Origin: an uncultured Prevotellaceae bacterium
GTDB lineage: Bacteria > Bacteroidota > Bacteroidia > Bacteroidales > Bacteroidaceae
Assembly (NCBI GenBank): GCA_946405695.1
Contig: CAMJIA010000005.1
Location: 1-49,019, forward strand
Reading direction: 5' to 3'
DNA: 49,019 nt
Shown here: positions 17,985-27,179 of the stretch, in pieces
Layout: every line of letters starts with the position of its first letter
Numbering within the stretch: position 1 is the stretch's first letter
Translations under genes and position numbers: made by a program
The notes under the pieces: model-generated
The model's input: the letters and a program-made list of their open reading frames with translations, nothing else
Database searches by the model: none
What the model was told of the DNA's origin: nothing

Positions 17985-20900
17985 TTACTTCAATACCTTT
18001 TGGCTGCGAATGCTACCGTCAGGCATCTGCATCTGCATGATGTAAAGGCCGCGCTCAGGCGTTGTCACACGATGACCACCAAGTGTATAGTAGCTGACAC
18101 GTACTGGAGCGACATCGTTCTTGTAGTCGACGATGCCACTTGTACCACCGAAGTGATATTCCACATAGATGATGACGCATTGCTGCTCACCAGTATTAGT
18201 GAAGGTGAACTTGTCGGGTACGTTGTTAAGCGTGAACGACACAGCGTTGGGATCGGGATTGGTCTTCGTGAGGTCGAGTACAGTAGTCGTTGTTTCGTCG
18301 TAGCTTACGCCTGCTACCTCTTTCCAGTAGCTGGTGCGACTAGAACTGTTAGTTCCTACCACACTGAAGAGTGTTACCTTCGTAGCTTTTGCTCCTTCGG
18401 GCATGAATACAGTATTCTGTGCACCGTTTGAGCACTTGATCGGTGTACGTAGAAGTGTCTCACCCTTATAGGGTATTGACATTTTGGGATTGGTACTGCC
18501 AGCAGAATAGGCCTTTGCCAAGTTTCCTGTGCAAACAAGTGAGAAACCGTATGCCTCGTCATTTTCCGCTCCCACCATCATATTCTTGTAAGTGCTGTTG
18601 TCATACGACTGGGCCACCATGTTGCCCCATGCCAATAGGGCAGTTTTGGTTTCACCGGCAGGCTGTGGATCTGTGCCTGACTGATCATCAGGTTTTTCTT
18701 CGCCACCAACAACCTTCAGGATGCCATCAGTATAGAGTTTCGAGATGTCCCAGGTCTGTCCCTCGCCCGGCGTCTCAGGCAGGATCTGTGCGAAGGTGCC
18801 GGTGATGGTACCGCCCGACAGGTCAAACACCTGATACTCAGTACCATTATAAGGTGCCTCGGCCCAGCCCTCGCCATCATTCATCTTCAGCGTCGCCGTT
18901 GAACTGATGGTCGTAGTACCCTTCAGCGTGATGGTGTTACACTTCTCACGGTCGGCCAGCACGTTGAGCGTGGCTGTGCCATTCAGTTTCAGCGTGCTGC
19001 CGAAGGTCAGTCCCTGACCGTTGACCAGCGTATCGCCAGCCTGCAGACAGCCTCCTGTGTTGATGGTGGTGGCCGAAGCCAGCGTGCCGAAGCCGGCCAG
19101 CGTAGCCCCCGTGCGTACGGTCACGGCGCCCGTGCCCGTATGCTTGCCGTTCACGATCAGTCGGCCCTTCGTTACGTATGTCGTGCCACTATAGACATTA
19201 TCGCCCGTCAGACGCCAGTCGCCTGAGCCCTGCTTCTCAATATTCGTAGTGCCCGGGTGCGAGCCTGCCTGGTCGTTATTGTCAATGATGCCATTAAAGG
19301 TCTCATCGGTGTTAGCACCGCCTACAATCCATGTGCCACTGCCCTTGGCCTTTACGTTGAAGCCAGACAGTTTGGAGCCGGCCTCACCCGAAAGACCACC
19401 CAGATAGTACGTCGATTCGTTTTTCGCGCCATTGATGGCCGTGCCGCTCTTGGCATAGATCGTGGCATTCTTGACGCCCACGCCATTGCGGATGGCAAAC
19501 TGTCGGTTGCTGCCGTTATTGCCAGCCTTGGTGATTATCAACTTACCGGTGAAATTATCCCAGTTGCCCTCGATATACTCACGCAGATAGGTAACCCCCC
19601 ACTCCAGTGTTCCATTGCCACTGACCGTACACTTGTTGGTATTCCAGAGGTCGAAATACATGGTTGAGGTCGTACCTTCCTGAGCCTCGATGGGGAAGTT
19701 ATAGGTGACGCTCGACTCGTTTTTACCCACGGTAGAGAACTTACCGCCAGCCATCACGAGTTTCGAGGCCGTGCCGATACCCTTGTCGGAAATATCCTTT
19801 GTAGCCAGTTTCACCTCGCCACCCTTTATCACCAGGTCACCATCAAAGTTAAAGAAGTTTGCGGTATTTACCAGCATCTGTCCTTCACCGCCAATCTCCA
19901 GGTTGCCCTGTCCCTCCATGCTTCCGCTCATGGTCACCACGGTGCCGCTGTTGGCGATATTAAACTCCGTGTCGCTATAGAGCGTAGCCGAACGGTTGGT
20001 TGCGGTCGAAGCACCAGTGTATTGATACACGCCGCCGTCCATCACCCAGTTCTGTGCAAACTCCTGGCTCATGCCCAGGCCGCTGGCGATGCCGCCGTTC
20101 TTCAGTGTCGAGAACTCCCACGTACCCTTATGGAGTACTGAGGCACCCTCGTACTGCTGGTCTGTGGCGATGGTCAGGGTGCCGTTGCCCGTCTTGTTCA
20201 TCGACGCCGCACCGCTGATATAGCCTGTGCCGCCAATCGTAACGTTAGCATCGGAGCGCACCACGACGGCCGTCTTGGGCGTGGCCTCAGTCAGCGTGAT
20301 GGTCTCGTCGGTGGCCGGACTGATGAGCCACTCACCGTCGCCATTACCGTCAAAGGTCTCTGCGTCGATGATGTCCACCTGCTCCGGACGCGTCTTCACC
20401 GTCATCTCGGGCGTATAAGCCGAGTTCTCCTCGCCCAGGAAGGCACAGACGCGCACCACGTATGCCTTGGCGGGCTCCAGTTGAGCGTCTTCAATCGTGA
20501 ACGTGTTCACGCCGGTCTGTGTGCGTCCAGCCTCTACGAAGGCGCCATCCTTCTGTATTTCCACGATGAAGCCTTCCTCGTTATCCGAATAGTCGGCCCA
20601 CGAGAGCGTCAGGCTGTTGGTGGTCGAAGCCGCCAGCGACAGCATCAGCGGCGCACGCAGGAAGAACTGACGGTCGGCCTTGGTAATAGAGTTGATATAG
20701 TTCTCAATATTGGCATAGCCATTGTCGGCAATGGTCATGGCATCGTTGGCGGCGGGATTGCAGCCGTTGGCCGTCTCCCATGCGTCGGGCATACCGTCAC
20801 CGTCGGTGTCGACAGGCTTCTTACCGGCAAACATGCTCCATGTCGTGGGCACGCCGATGGGCAGTTCGTTCTCGTTGGTGATGAGTTTGCCTTTCTTGCC

Positions 20901-21935
20901 GAACGACAGTACCTCATCGACCATATAGCAGTCGGCCAAGTCACGGTAAGGCAGCGAGGCACCGACCTCAGGTAGCAGTTTCTCTACGAGATCCTGGGCC
21001 GCCCATTTCTCTAGTTCAGGATAAGCATAGGGGGTTGTCTGACGGTCACCGCCGCCGTCACCAGTAAACTCTGTGGGATTGTAGATGCCATCGCGGTTCG
21101 CGTCCTGCCAGTTGTCAGCCCCATAGAAATGGAAGTCGCTGTTGCCGCCCGTAAGGCCATTGCCACCCACGGCAGGTCCGTTGATGAAGAGGTTTCCTTC
21201 GATGTTCACATAACTCGAACCCTGCGAGTCGCCGCCCATGTTATAGGCTGCATTCTTCCAGTTGTACACCATGTTGTTCACATACTGGTTGATGCCCTTC
21301 ACCTTGAAGTTACGTGTAGAGTTGTCCACCAGCAGGATGCGGTAGAGCGTGATATTCTCAGCCTGCATCAGTCCGCCGGCCGAGTGTGTCATCAGGCCCT
21401 GTCCCACTATCGAGTTCATCAGGGTGATGTTCTGCGGGGCCGTGCCTTTGTTGTCCCAGTTGATGGAGAAGTTCTCGTCCTGTCCCCATGCGAAGGAACA
21501 GTGGTCGAAAATCATGTTCTGACCGTTGGCAATACCTGCAGCATCTTTTCCATTAGTGCCTACAGCACCCATGCGGAAACGCATGTAGCGACAAATGATA
21601 TTGTCGGCACCACTGAACGATACACCGTCACCATAGACGGTGATACCCTCACCTGGAGCCGTCTGTCCAGCCACATAGAGATTGTTCTTAAACACGATAC
21701 GAGAGTTGATGCGAATCACACCACTCACGTCGAACACCACGATACGGTTCGGCTGACTGACGGCGTCGCGCAAAGAACCGCTACCACTATCGTTCAGATT
21801 GGTCACATGGTAGACCGTACCCTTTCGGCCACCCTCTGCATATCTTCCCCAGCCCTGTGCACCAGGGAAGGCCAACTGCTGGGCACTCATGGTGGCACAA
21901 ACAGCGAGCAATGCTAAAATACTCTTTATTCTCAT
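17985..21935 (-). CDS. Giant PL1-type pectate lyase with Fn3 and autotransporter-type beta-strand repeats
   Basis: 1316 aa; a PL1 enzyme normally cuts polygalacturonate. Signal peptide ends CATMSAQQ. Catalytic beta-helix at about 21-370: FPGAQGWGRYAEGGR (23-37), VTNLNDSGSGSLRDAVS (44-60), FDHCSFAWGQDEN (143-155). A calcium-type DTDGDGMPDAWE follows at 376-387, a fibronectin-III-like domain at about 427-516, then a long Gly/Thr/Asn-rich stretch (about 545-1095) of repeats such as GNGTLTIA, GNGTLEWGV and GSGDWRLTGDNVYSGTT, which resemble autotransporter-associated beta-strand repeats. A beta-sandwich (about 1120-1275) and a short tail (SYYTLGGHRV...RGLYIM) end it. Its start is four bases after the upstream PL11 stop. 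The region looks richer in GC than its neighbours. Lyase family is confident; exact subfamily and substrate are not. Confidence 0.88.
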   Translation of the reverse strand: MRIKSILALLAVCATMSAQQLAFPGAQGWGRYAEGGRKGTVYHVTNLNDSGSGSLRDAVSQPNRIVVFDVSGVIRINSRIVFKNNLYVAGQTAPGEGITVYGDGVSFSGADNIICRYMRFRMGAVGTNGKDAAGIANGQNMIFDHCSFAWGQDENFSINWDNKGTAPQNITLMNSIVGQGLMTHSAGGLMQAENITLYRILLVDNSTRNFKVKGINQYVNNMVYNWKNAAYNMGGDSQGSSYVNIEGNLFINGPAVGGNGLTGGNSDFHFYGADNWQDANRDGIYNPTEFTGDGGGDRQTTPYAYPELEKWAAQDLVEKLLPEVGASLPYRDLADCYMVDEVLSFGKKGKLITNENELPIGVPTTWSMFAGKKPVDTDGDGMPDAWETANGCNPAANDAMTIADNGYANIENYINSITKADRQFFLRAPLMLSLAASTTNSLTLSWADYSDNEEGFIVEIQKDGAFVEAGRTQTGVNTFTIEDAQLEPAKAYVVRVCAFLGEENSAYTPEMTVKTRPEQVDIIDAETFDGNGDGEWLISPATDETITLTEATPKTAVVVRSDANVTIGGTGYISGAASMNKTGNGTLTIATDQQYEGASVLHKGTWEFSTLKNGGIASGLGMSQEFAQNWVMDGGVYQYTGASTATNRSATLYSDTEFNIANSGTVVTMSGSMEGQGNLEIGGEGQMLVNTANFFNFDGDLVIKGGEVKLATKDISDKGIGTASKLVMAGGKFSTVGKNESSVTYNFPIEAQEGTTSTMYFDLWNTNKCTVSGNGTLEWGVTYLREYIEGNWDNFTGKLIITKAGNNGSNRQFAIRNGVGVKNATIYAKSGTAINGAKNESTYYLGGLSGEAGSKLSGFNVKAKGSGTWIVGGANTDETFNGIIDNNDQAGSHPGTTNIEKQGSGDWRLTGDNVYSGTTYVTKGRLIVNGKHTGTGAVTVRTGATLAGFGTLASATTINTGGCLQAGDTLVNGQGLTFGSTLKLNGTATLNVLADREKCNTITLKGTTTISSTATLKMNDGEGWAEAPYNGTEYQVFDLSGGTITGTFAQILPETPGEGQTWDISKLYTDGILKVVGGEEKPDDQSGTDPQPAGETKTALLAWGNMVAQSYDNSTYKNMMVGAENDEAYGFSLVCTGNLAKAYSAGSTNPKMSIPYKGETLLRTPIKCSNGAQNTVFMPEGAKATKVTLFSVVGTNSSSRTSYWKEVAGVSYDETTTTVLDLTKTNPDPNAVSFTLNNVPDKFTFTNTGEQQCVIIYVEYHFGGTSGIVDYKNDVAPVRVSYYTLGGHRVTTPERGLYIMQMQMPDGSIRSQKVLK

Positions 21936-21939
21936 TGTC

Positions 21940-24303
21940 TTATCTAATTACTGTTTTCTTTCCTCTATTAATATACAAGCCGGGCTTTGCGGGCATACCA
22001 GTCAGTCTGCGACCGTCAAGCGTATACCAGCTATCGTCCTGTCTTCCCGTCTTCTCGTCTTCCTGTATTCCTACTATCCCAGTATCAATCTTACCGCTGA
22101 TGTAGTCAGGCAGGTAGTAGCCTAGGTGTGGTGGCTGGTTGTAGGCACAGTTCTGCCAAGCAATGCCCATGCGGTAGACATGGTCGTGCATGAGCGTGGG
22201 AACAGCATAAGTCGTCGGAGTCCACGTAGTGAAGAGCATCACCTCAGAAGAGTCTTTCTTATTCCACATAATCAGTTCCTCGCGCCAGTCACCGAGAATG
22301 TCGGCCTGCAGACAAGGTGTAGCCTTAGTATAGTTGGCTGACTGGGCGTTGTTATAGGTTGTAGAATTAAAGCTTATGACGGACGAGAAACTGCTACCCG
22401 ACCACTTTTCGACCTTCGGGTTTGCCTGTGCCGACTGGTCCCATACGCCGGTTGTCTTGTCATAGCTATACGAGCCGTCGAACAACTGGTCCTGGTACGA
22501 GCCGTCCCAATAAATACGGTAGTTAACGGAGGGGTTCTTGCTGATAACTTTATTACCACTGACTGCATTGCGCGGATTACGCTCATCGCTCGACCAGAAC
22601 TCATAGCCGTCCTTACCCGTCAAGTCGCCAGCCATGCCTCGGCCGTTATCGATACCAGCATTGCCACCGTGCCAGATGATTTCACCAGTACGTGCATCGT
22701 GTACATCCCACGAGCCATGCTTGGCAACAAGCTTCTCCTCGTGGACATCGAACACTTGCAGACCCTCACGGTCGGGAATCATTTTGCCCACATGCATGGC
22801 ATCGCCATGGCCGTAACCCGTGGCATAGAGCAATGTACCATCATTGTCAAGAGCTCCGGCACCATAGAGAATCTCGTCGCATCCGTCACCATCGACATCA
22901 GCCACCGAGAGGTTATGATTGCCATTGGCATACAGCGTGTTGCTACCCACGATGCCACTCTCTTCACGGTCCGTGTCAGCGACATTGCCGGTATTCTTCG
23001 CAGCAGTCTTAATAGGAATGCGCTTGACAACATCACCATCAACGGTAATCTCCGCACCTATCTGACCGTCCGCCCACTTCGAGGCGAACACCAGCCACTG
23101 CGTTTTACTGGGTGAGCAGTGCAGCCACTCAGTATGCAGGCGTGTGCCGTCGAAGCTGACAGCCCATACGTAGGCTTGGGTATAGTAGCCGCGGCAGAAA
23201 ATACCACAGGCGGGTTTGTCGGCACCGTTGATATGTGCAACAGCACCGAGGAAGCGCTCTGAGCGGTTACCGTAATTGTCGCCCCAGAAACCTGAGGGAT
23301 AGCTGCTCACCTTGCCCAATTCGTTGCCGCCTTCGGTAGCAGTTGAACCAGAAGGAGTCTGCTTACCTGTGCCAGCACGTCCTGGCAGGTACCACGTGGT
23401 ATGGATGGCACGTCCTGTCTGTCCGTCGAATACCGTCAGGTATTCTGGTCCCTGTAGGATATGGCCACCGCTATTGCGGTAATCCTTTGTATTGTCGTGT
23501 CCCTTAATGGTGACATCAGTAGCGGCTTGGTTGACATAGTTGCCCTGACCATCCTTGGAGCCAGCGGCTGTCTTACACATCATCTCGGCTTTGCCATCTC
23601 CATCAAAGTCGTAGACCATGAACTGCGTGTAATGAGCACCGTCACGAATGTTCACACCCAGATCCACACGCCAGAGTAATTGACAATTTTCCTCCTTCGT
23701 CACGTCAATCTTATAGCAGTCGATAAAGGTGTTTCCTGTATATCCAAGTGAACGGGAGTTATCCTGTGCATGTGTACTCTCCCACTTCAGGAACAGCTCG
23801 TACTGTCCGTCACCGTCAACATCGCCCACCGACATATCGTTAGGATAGTAGGCATAGCTCGACACGTTAGGACCCACTTCGATATCACTATTAGTCCATT
23901 TCGAGTCGACACCACCGGCTGGACGGTTCAGCTTCATGGTAAGGTACTTCACGCCCTTACCCCACGAAGTTACTTCGGCAGAGGTCTCTGCCACGGTACC
24001 ATTCACCTTTGTGACCACCTGATACTTGGCGGTCTCTGAGCCTTGTTTGTCCTCGTAGTTCGTCACCTTCAGGTCGCTGGCAATCACCGTGCCATCACGT
24101 AACACGTCGAAGGTTGTCGTCGATTTGTCGTCTGTACCCAACAGACGCCAGCTAAGGAATACGTTTTTACCAAAGTAGCTGGTGTGGATAGCCACCAGTC
24201 CACGGTCCAACTTTTCCATCTGACTGACGGGAGTCACTTGTGCACTACTGCAGATGACAATTGTAGCCAGCAATAACAGTATGTAGCGTCGTAGTTTGTT
24301 CAT
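21940..24303 (-). CDS. PL11 rhamnogalacturonan endolyase with C-terminal sorting-type tail (second copy)
   Basis: 787 aa from the chosen Met at 24303 (MNKLRRYILLLL, a proper signal peptide ending CSSAQ). An in-frame Met at 24372 would add 23 non-signal residues and lies upstream of the -7 box, so it is rejected. QMEKLDRGLVAIHTSYFG begins the lyase. Calcium-type loops DVDGDG are at 161 and 469, with DFDGDG at 232. Compared with the plus-strand copy it carries extra loops (an insert around the PGRAGTGKQTPSGS region). The C-terminus has YLPDYISGK, then a repeat-encoded acidic linker and the tail YTLDGRRL...PGLYINRGKKTVIR. It is in a two-gene unit with the PL1 lyase. Predicted to cut RG-I outside the cell. 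Confidence 0.92.
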   Translation of the reverse strand: MNKLRRYILLLLATIVICSSAQVTPVSQMEKLDRGLVAIHTSYFGKNVFLSWRLLGTDDKSTTTFDVLRDGTVIASDLKVTNYEDKQGSETAKYQVVTKVNGTVAETSAEVTSWGKGVKYLTMKLNRPAGGVDSKWTNSDIEVGPNVSSYAYYPNDMSVGDVDGDGQYELFLKWESTHAQDNSRSLGYTGNTFIDCYKIDVTKEENCQLLWRVDLGVNIRDGAHYTQFMVYDFDGDGKAEMMCKTAAGSKDGQGNYVNQAATDVTIKGHDNTKDYRNSGGHILQGPEYLTVFDGQTGRAIHTTWYLPGRAGTGKQTPSGSTATEGGNELGKVSSYPSGFWGDNYGNRSERFLGAVAHINGADKPACGIFCRGYYTQAYVWAVSFDGTRLHTEWLHCSPSKTQWLVFASKWADGQIGAEITVDGDVVKRIPIKTAAKNTGNVADTDREESGIVGSNTLYANGNHNLSVADVDGDGCDEILYGAGALDNDGTLLYATGYGHGDAMHVGKMIPDREGLQVFDVHEEKLVAKHGSWDVHDARTGEIIWHGGNAGIDNGRGMAGDLTGKDGYEFWSSDERNPRNAVSGNKVISKNPSVNYRIYWDGSYQDQLFDGSYSYDKTTGVWDQSAQANPKVEKWSGSSFSSVISFNSTTYNNAQSANYTKATPCLQADILGDWREELIMWNKKDSSEVMLFTTWTPTTYAVPTLMHDHVYRMGIAWQNCAYNQPPHLGYYLPDYISGKIDTGIVGIQEDEKTGRQDDSWYTLDGRRLTGMPAKPGLYINRGKKTVIR
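22041..22072 (-). repeat. In-frame octamer array (4 x 8 bp) in the PL11 linker
   Basis: On the plus strand the units are GTCTTCCC, GTCTTCTC, GTCTTCCT and GTATTCCT. On the coding strand they give the linker around IQEDEKTGRQDD just before the C-terminal tail, the same place as the array in the plus-strand PL11. Confidence 0.75.
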
Positions 24304-24349
24304 ATTGTTAGTTTTTAGAGTTTGTTTCGCGTACCTTATATTATGGGGA

Positions 24350-24381
24350 CAAAGGTACAAAAAAATCGGCACTCCACCAAA
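24350..24381 (-). promoter_or_regulatory. Bacteroidota-type promoter for the PL11-PL1 unit
   Basis: On the minus strand a -7 box TACCTTTG (24350-24357) follows a -33 box TTTG (24378-24381) at exactly 20 bases, within the 19-21 spacing described for Bacteroides. The start codon at 24303 is about 45 bases downstream. The -33 box lies in the loop of the terminator at 24361-24396. Confidence 0.72.
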
Positions 24382-24396
24382 TGAGTGCCGATTTTT
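24361..24396. terminator. Intrinsic terminator of the 24421-27045 gene, overlapping a promoter
   Basis: A perfect 14-bp inverted repeat, AAAAATCGGCACTC / GAGTGCCGATTTTT, with an 8-base loop (24375-24382). In the minus direction it follows the stop at 24421 by 24 bases and ends in a T run. Confidence 0.88.
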
Positions 24397-24420
24397 AACG
24401 TATTCTTGTGTATTTGGGAA

Positions 24421-27045
24421 TTATTTCACCATTACCTTCTTAACAGTTCCATCACCATTGACGACGATGTTCAGACCACGGCGCAGCGTCTGCTGACGAA
24501 TACCATTGATATTGTAGATACCCATTGTGGTCTTAGTCTTATAGTCTGCAACGGTCTCAATGCCGGTCAACTCATTGTTGAGGTCCTCAAGGAGAGCCTT
24601 TGACTTCTCACCCTGGTTAGCAATATATATGTCGAAGACCTTGGCACCACCAGAAGCCTCTGTCTGAGTCACACGTACATAAACTTCATCTGTACCATCG
24701 TATGCAGCAGAGAATTTACCCCACATACGGCTTGCACCCGTCTTGGCAATCTCACCAATGGTCTTCCACTCAGCGCCATCGGCAGATACCTGTACCAACA
24801 ATGGACCACCTGCCATATTAGCCAGAACGACAACATCCAGCGGAGCCTGATATTTGTTGATAGTCTCAATAGAGGCATTACCCGGCTCACCAGCCTGGAA
24901 CTTGTAGAACTGGATATCGTTCTTTGTGATGGGGAACAATTCGTCAACATCCGTAGAAGCAGAGGGATTATAGTTGCTATCGTCACCAAAGTTGGTATTC
25001 TGTGGAGTCAGGCTCTGCCAGATGAGACAGGTTCCTCTTGACTTGAGTACCCACTCCGGTTCATTCTCGCCATTCTTTGGCTCGTTGCAGATTTCCTGCT
25101 CACGCATATCTTCGGGACCATAGACAGTCTTCTCGTCACCTGTCTCTGGATCGGTTACAGTCTGACCTTCACCCGTGTACATAGTAGCTGCAGAAGCACC
25201 CCATGAGAACATTCCCTTACCGTTGGCAACTTCTTTATTTTCAGGGTTGTTATCGGCTGTCCATTGTCTAGCTTCAAAATGACCTGCTACGTCAATAACG
25301 ACACGTGGATTCTGAACCAATACACGTTGCTGGGCCAGTTCTGAGAACACTGCTCCGCCTGCAACAGAGAATGCTGTCACGTTCTGTGGCATAGTGATAA
25401 CAATAGGTTCAGTGTACTTAGTAGACTTTGTGGTGTCGGCACCTGCCTCACTGAAATTGTACCAGATGTCTACATCAGGTGTCTCACAGGTCAGCGTGAT
25501 AGTTGTCTTACCATCAGCACGCTCAGCAGCGATAACTGGAGTCTTAGGCTGCTCGTGGATAAGAATGTCAAGAGAAGTCACCTCACTTACCGTATAACCT
25601 TCAGCTATAGCAACGGCCTTGAAGGTGCAAGGAGCAGTGAAATTGACAGGGTCTGTATACAAGGTGCTCTCTACAGTAGGATCACTTCCGTCTATAGTAT
25701 AGAAGAACTGAGTCTTTGGCAGATTGCGGCCAGCTGAGATAGTAACATTCGTATTTTGGTCCTTGAATTCCTGCTTAACCACGGGTGCAGCAGCAGGGGT
25801 AATTTCTGTCTTTGACTCAGCGAGTGTTGTTACAGCATTATTAAAAATAACTGACCAATCGTTTGTTACATCTGCGGCATAAGGCAGATAAGCATAACCA
25901 TTGTGCTTCTCGTTATGAAGATGCACAACAGCGCCCTCACCTTCAGCACCTTCAAGATTCATTTCCTTCAGGGGAGCTGCATCACCGGTAAAATATTCAC
26001 CCAAGTTTACAGCCTGAATGTTTGAACTAGCAAGTTCAACAAAACTAACGCCGTCTGCATCCTGAATAGTTGCACCCTTAAGCAATGCACTCTTCGCATC
26101 TTTTACGACACCTACAGGCTGAGCCTCAACAGCCACACCATAACCCCAGGCAGCATACATATTACCATTCAAGTTGAGTGTCGGCGTCCAAGGCAGAGCC
26201 TGCTTAATGACAGCGACATTATCATTGTCAGCAGGTACGCTGGCAGCAATAACGGTCAGAGTATACTCCTGCAGACTTGCAGCAGTAATAGTCTGGCTAG
26301 CTACATCAATGGCAGTCACCTCGGTATTCTCACGAGCTTGCAGCGCAGTAAAAGCGGCATCGCCATCGGTGCTGCCCGTATACAAGTAAGCCACCTTGGT
26401 GATGTTGATGGGATCACCCTCGTCAATCATAAAAAGGGTAAAGTCAATACCACCGTCAGGACTCATTGTGAAAGCCACAGGAACTGCACCGGTCTCCTCC
26501 GTTTGTATTTCATAGACGAAAGTATAGGTACCCTTTGAACCAGGGATATTTGCACCTTCCATGATGTTGCTTTCTTTGTCTTCATCAATGCGTACCATGT
26601 AACCGTACTTAGCAGCTATACCTCGTGCAGCCTTTGAACCACCTGTACCGGCATCTGCATTTGCAGAGCGTCCAACGACAGTTAACTTTTGTCCGTTTTT
26701 TAAATCAGGGAAATTTAATTCCATGTTCTTACGGTTTATCCTAAATCTGCCAGGCATAAGGATAACATTATTATTTTTGCTAAGTCCAGCAGTACCTAAT
26801 GAAAGACCTTCTAATTCCTTAATGGGAGTACCATTGGCAATAAATGGTCCAGACATTTTTGATGCTTCATTAATTTGTTTAACCGTACCATCATCGTTCA
26901 TGGTACAATTCCATTTCGAATCAGCTTTTGTGTTCTCAATGGTTTCATCACTAATGTCTTTTGTAAAGTCCCAAGTCTTCCTGTCTTGCGCTTGCACTGT
27001 CAATGATAGCAGTGCCATCACGGCTAAAGTAAAAAATTTCTTCAT
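24421..27045 (-). CDS. Secreted multidomain protein of unknown function with chitobiase-C/Fn3-like domains
   Basis: 874 aa from Met 27045 (MKKFF); an alternative start at 27051 adds Met-Cys. The signal peptide ends LTVQAQ. The N-terminal part (WDFTKDISDETI...) resembles the beginning of other secreted Prevotella proteins but I cannot assign a family. Two repeats of the chitobiase/hexosaminidase C-terminal type lie at about 418-496 and 501-578 (FFYTIDGSDPTVES...LYTDPVNF and a shorter relative). Residues about 600-820 look beta-rich, with QVSADGAEWKTIGEI and EVYVRVTQTE reminiscent of a carbohydrate-binding sandwich. It ends in the tail MGIYNINGIRQ...RRGLNIVV. No catalytic motif was recognised. 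It is alone between its own candidate promoter and a terminator. It could be a non-catalytic pectin binder or a divergent enzyme. Confidence 0.8.
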   Translation of the reverse strand: MKKFFTLAVMALLSLTVQAQDRKTWDFTKDISDETIENTKADSKWNCTMNDDGTVKQINEASKMSGPFIANGTPIKELEGLSLGTAGLSKNNNVILMPGRFRINRKNMELNFPDLKNGQKLTVVGRSANADAGTGGSKAARGIAAKYGYMVRIDEDKESNIMEGANIPGSKGTYTFVYEIQTEETGAVPVAFTMSPDGGIDFTLFMIDEGDPINITKVAYLYTGSTDGDAAFTALQARENTEVTAIDVASQTITAASLQEYTLTVIAASVPADNDNVAVIKQALPWTPTLNLNGNMYAAWGYGVAVEAQPVGVVKDAKSALLKGATIQDADGVSFVELASSNIQAVNLGEYFTGDAAPLKEMNLEGAEGEGAVVHLHNEKHNGYAYLPYAADVTNDWSVIFNNAVTTLAESKTEITPAAAPVVKQEFKDQNTNVTISAGRNLPKTQFFYTIDGSDPTVESTLYTDPVNFTAPCTFKAVAIAEGYTVSEVTSLDILIHEQPKTPVIAAERADGKTTITLTCETPDVDIWYNFSEAGADTTKSTKYTEPIVITMPQNVTAFSVAGGAVFSELAQQRVLVQNPRVVIDVAGHFEARQWTADNNPENKEVANGKGMFSWGASAATMYTGEGQTVTDPETGDEKTVYGPEDMREQEICNEPKNGENEPEWVLKSRGTCLIWQSLTPQNTNFGDDSNYNPSASTDVDELFPITKNDIQFYKFQAGEPGNASIETINKYQAPLDVVVLANMAGGPLLVQVSADGAEWKTIGEIAKTGASRMWGKFSAAYDGTDEVYVRVTQTEASGGAKVFDIYIANQGEKSKALLEDLNNELTGIETVADYKTKTTMGIYNINGIRQQTLRRGLNIVVNGDGTVKKVMVK

Positions 27046-27109
27046 ACACATGTTTGTTTTAGTTAATTATTTAAGTTTACGAAGTATAGACTATTAGTAT
27101 TTAGCGGTG

Positions 27110-27144
27110 CAAAGTTAATGATTATTTTTGTAACTCTGCACAAA
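27110..27144 (-). promoter_or_regulatory. Candidate promoter for the unknown secreted protein
   Basis: On the minus strand TAACTTTG (27110-27117) fits the -7 consensus. The nearest upstream TTTG (27141-27144) is 23 bases away, slightly more than the usual 19-21, so the -33 assignment is weak. Start codon about 65 bases downstream. No hairpin is seen between the GH28 stop at 27180 and this site, so readthrough from the operon upstream is also possible. Confidence 0.45.
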
Positions 27145-27179
27145 ATAAGCATTTTTTTGACATCATACCCATTATTTCC

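Noticed and set aside
24304..24372. N-terminal extension of the second PL11
   Set aside because: It includes the promoter region and lacks signal-peptide character; the Met at 24303 begins a proper signal peptide.
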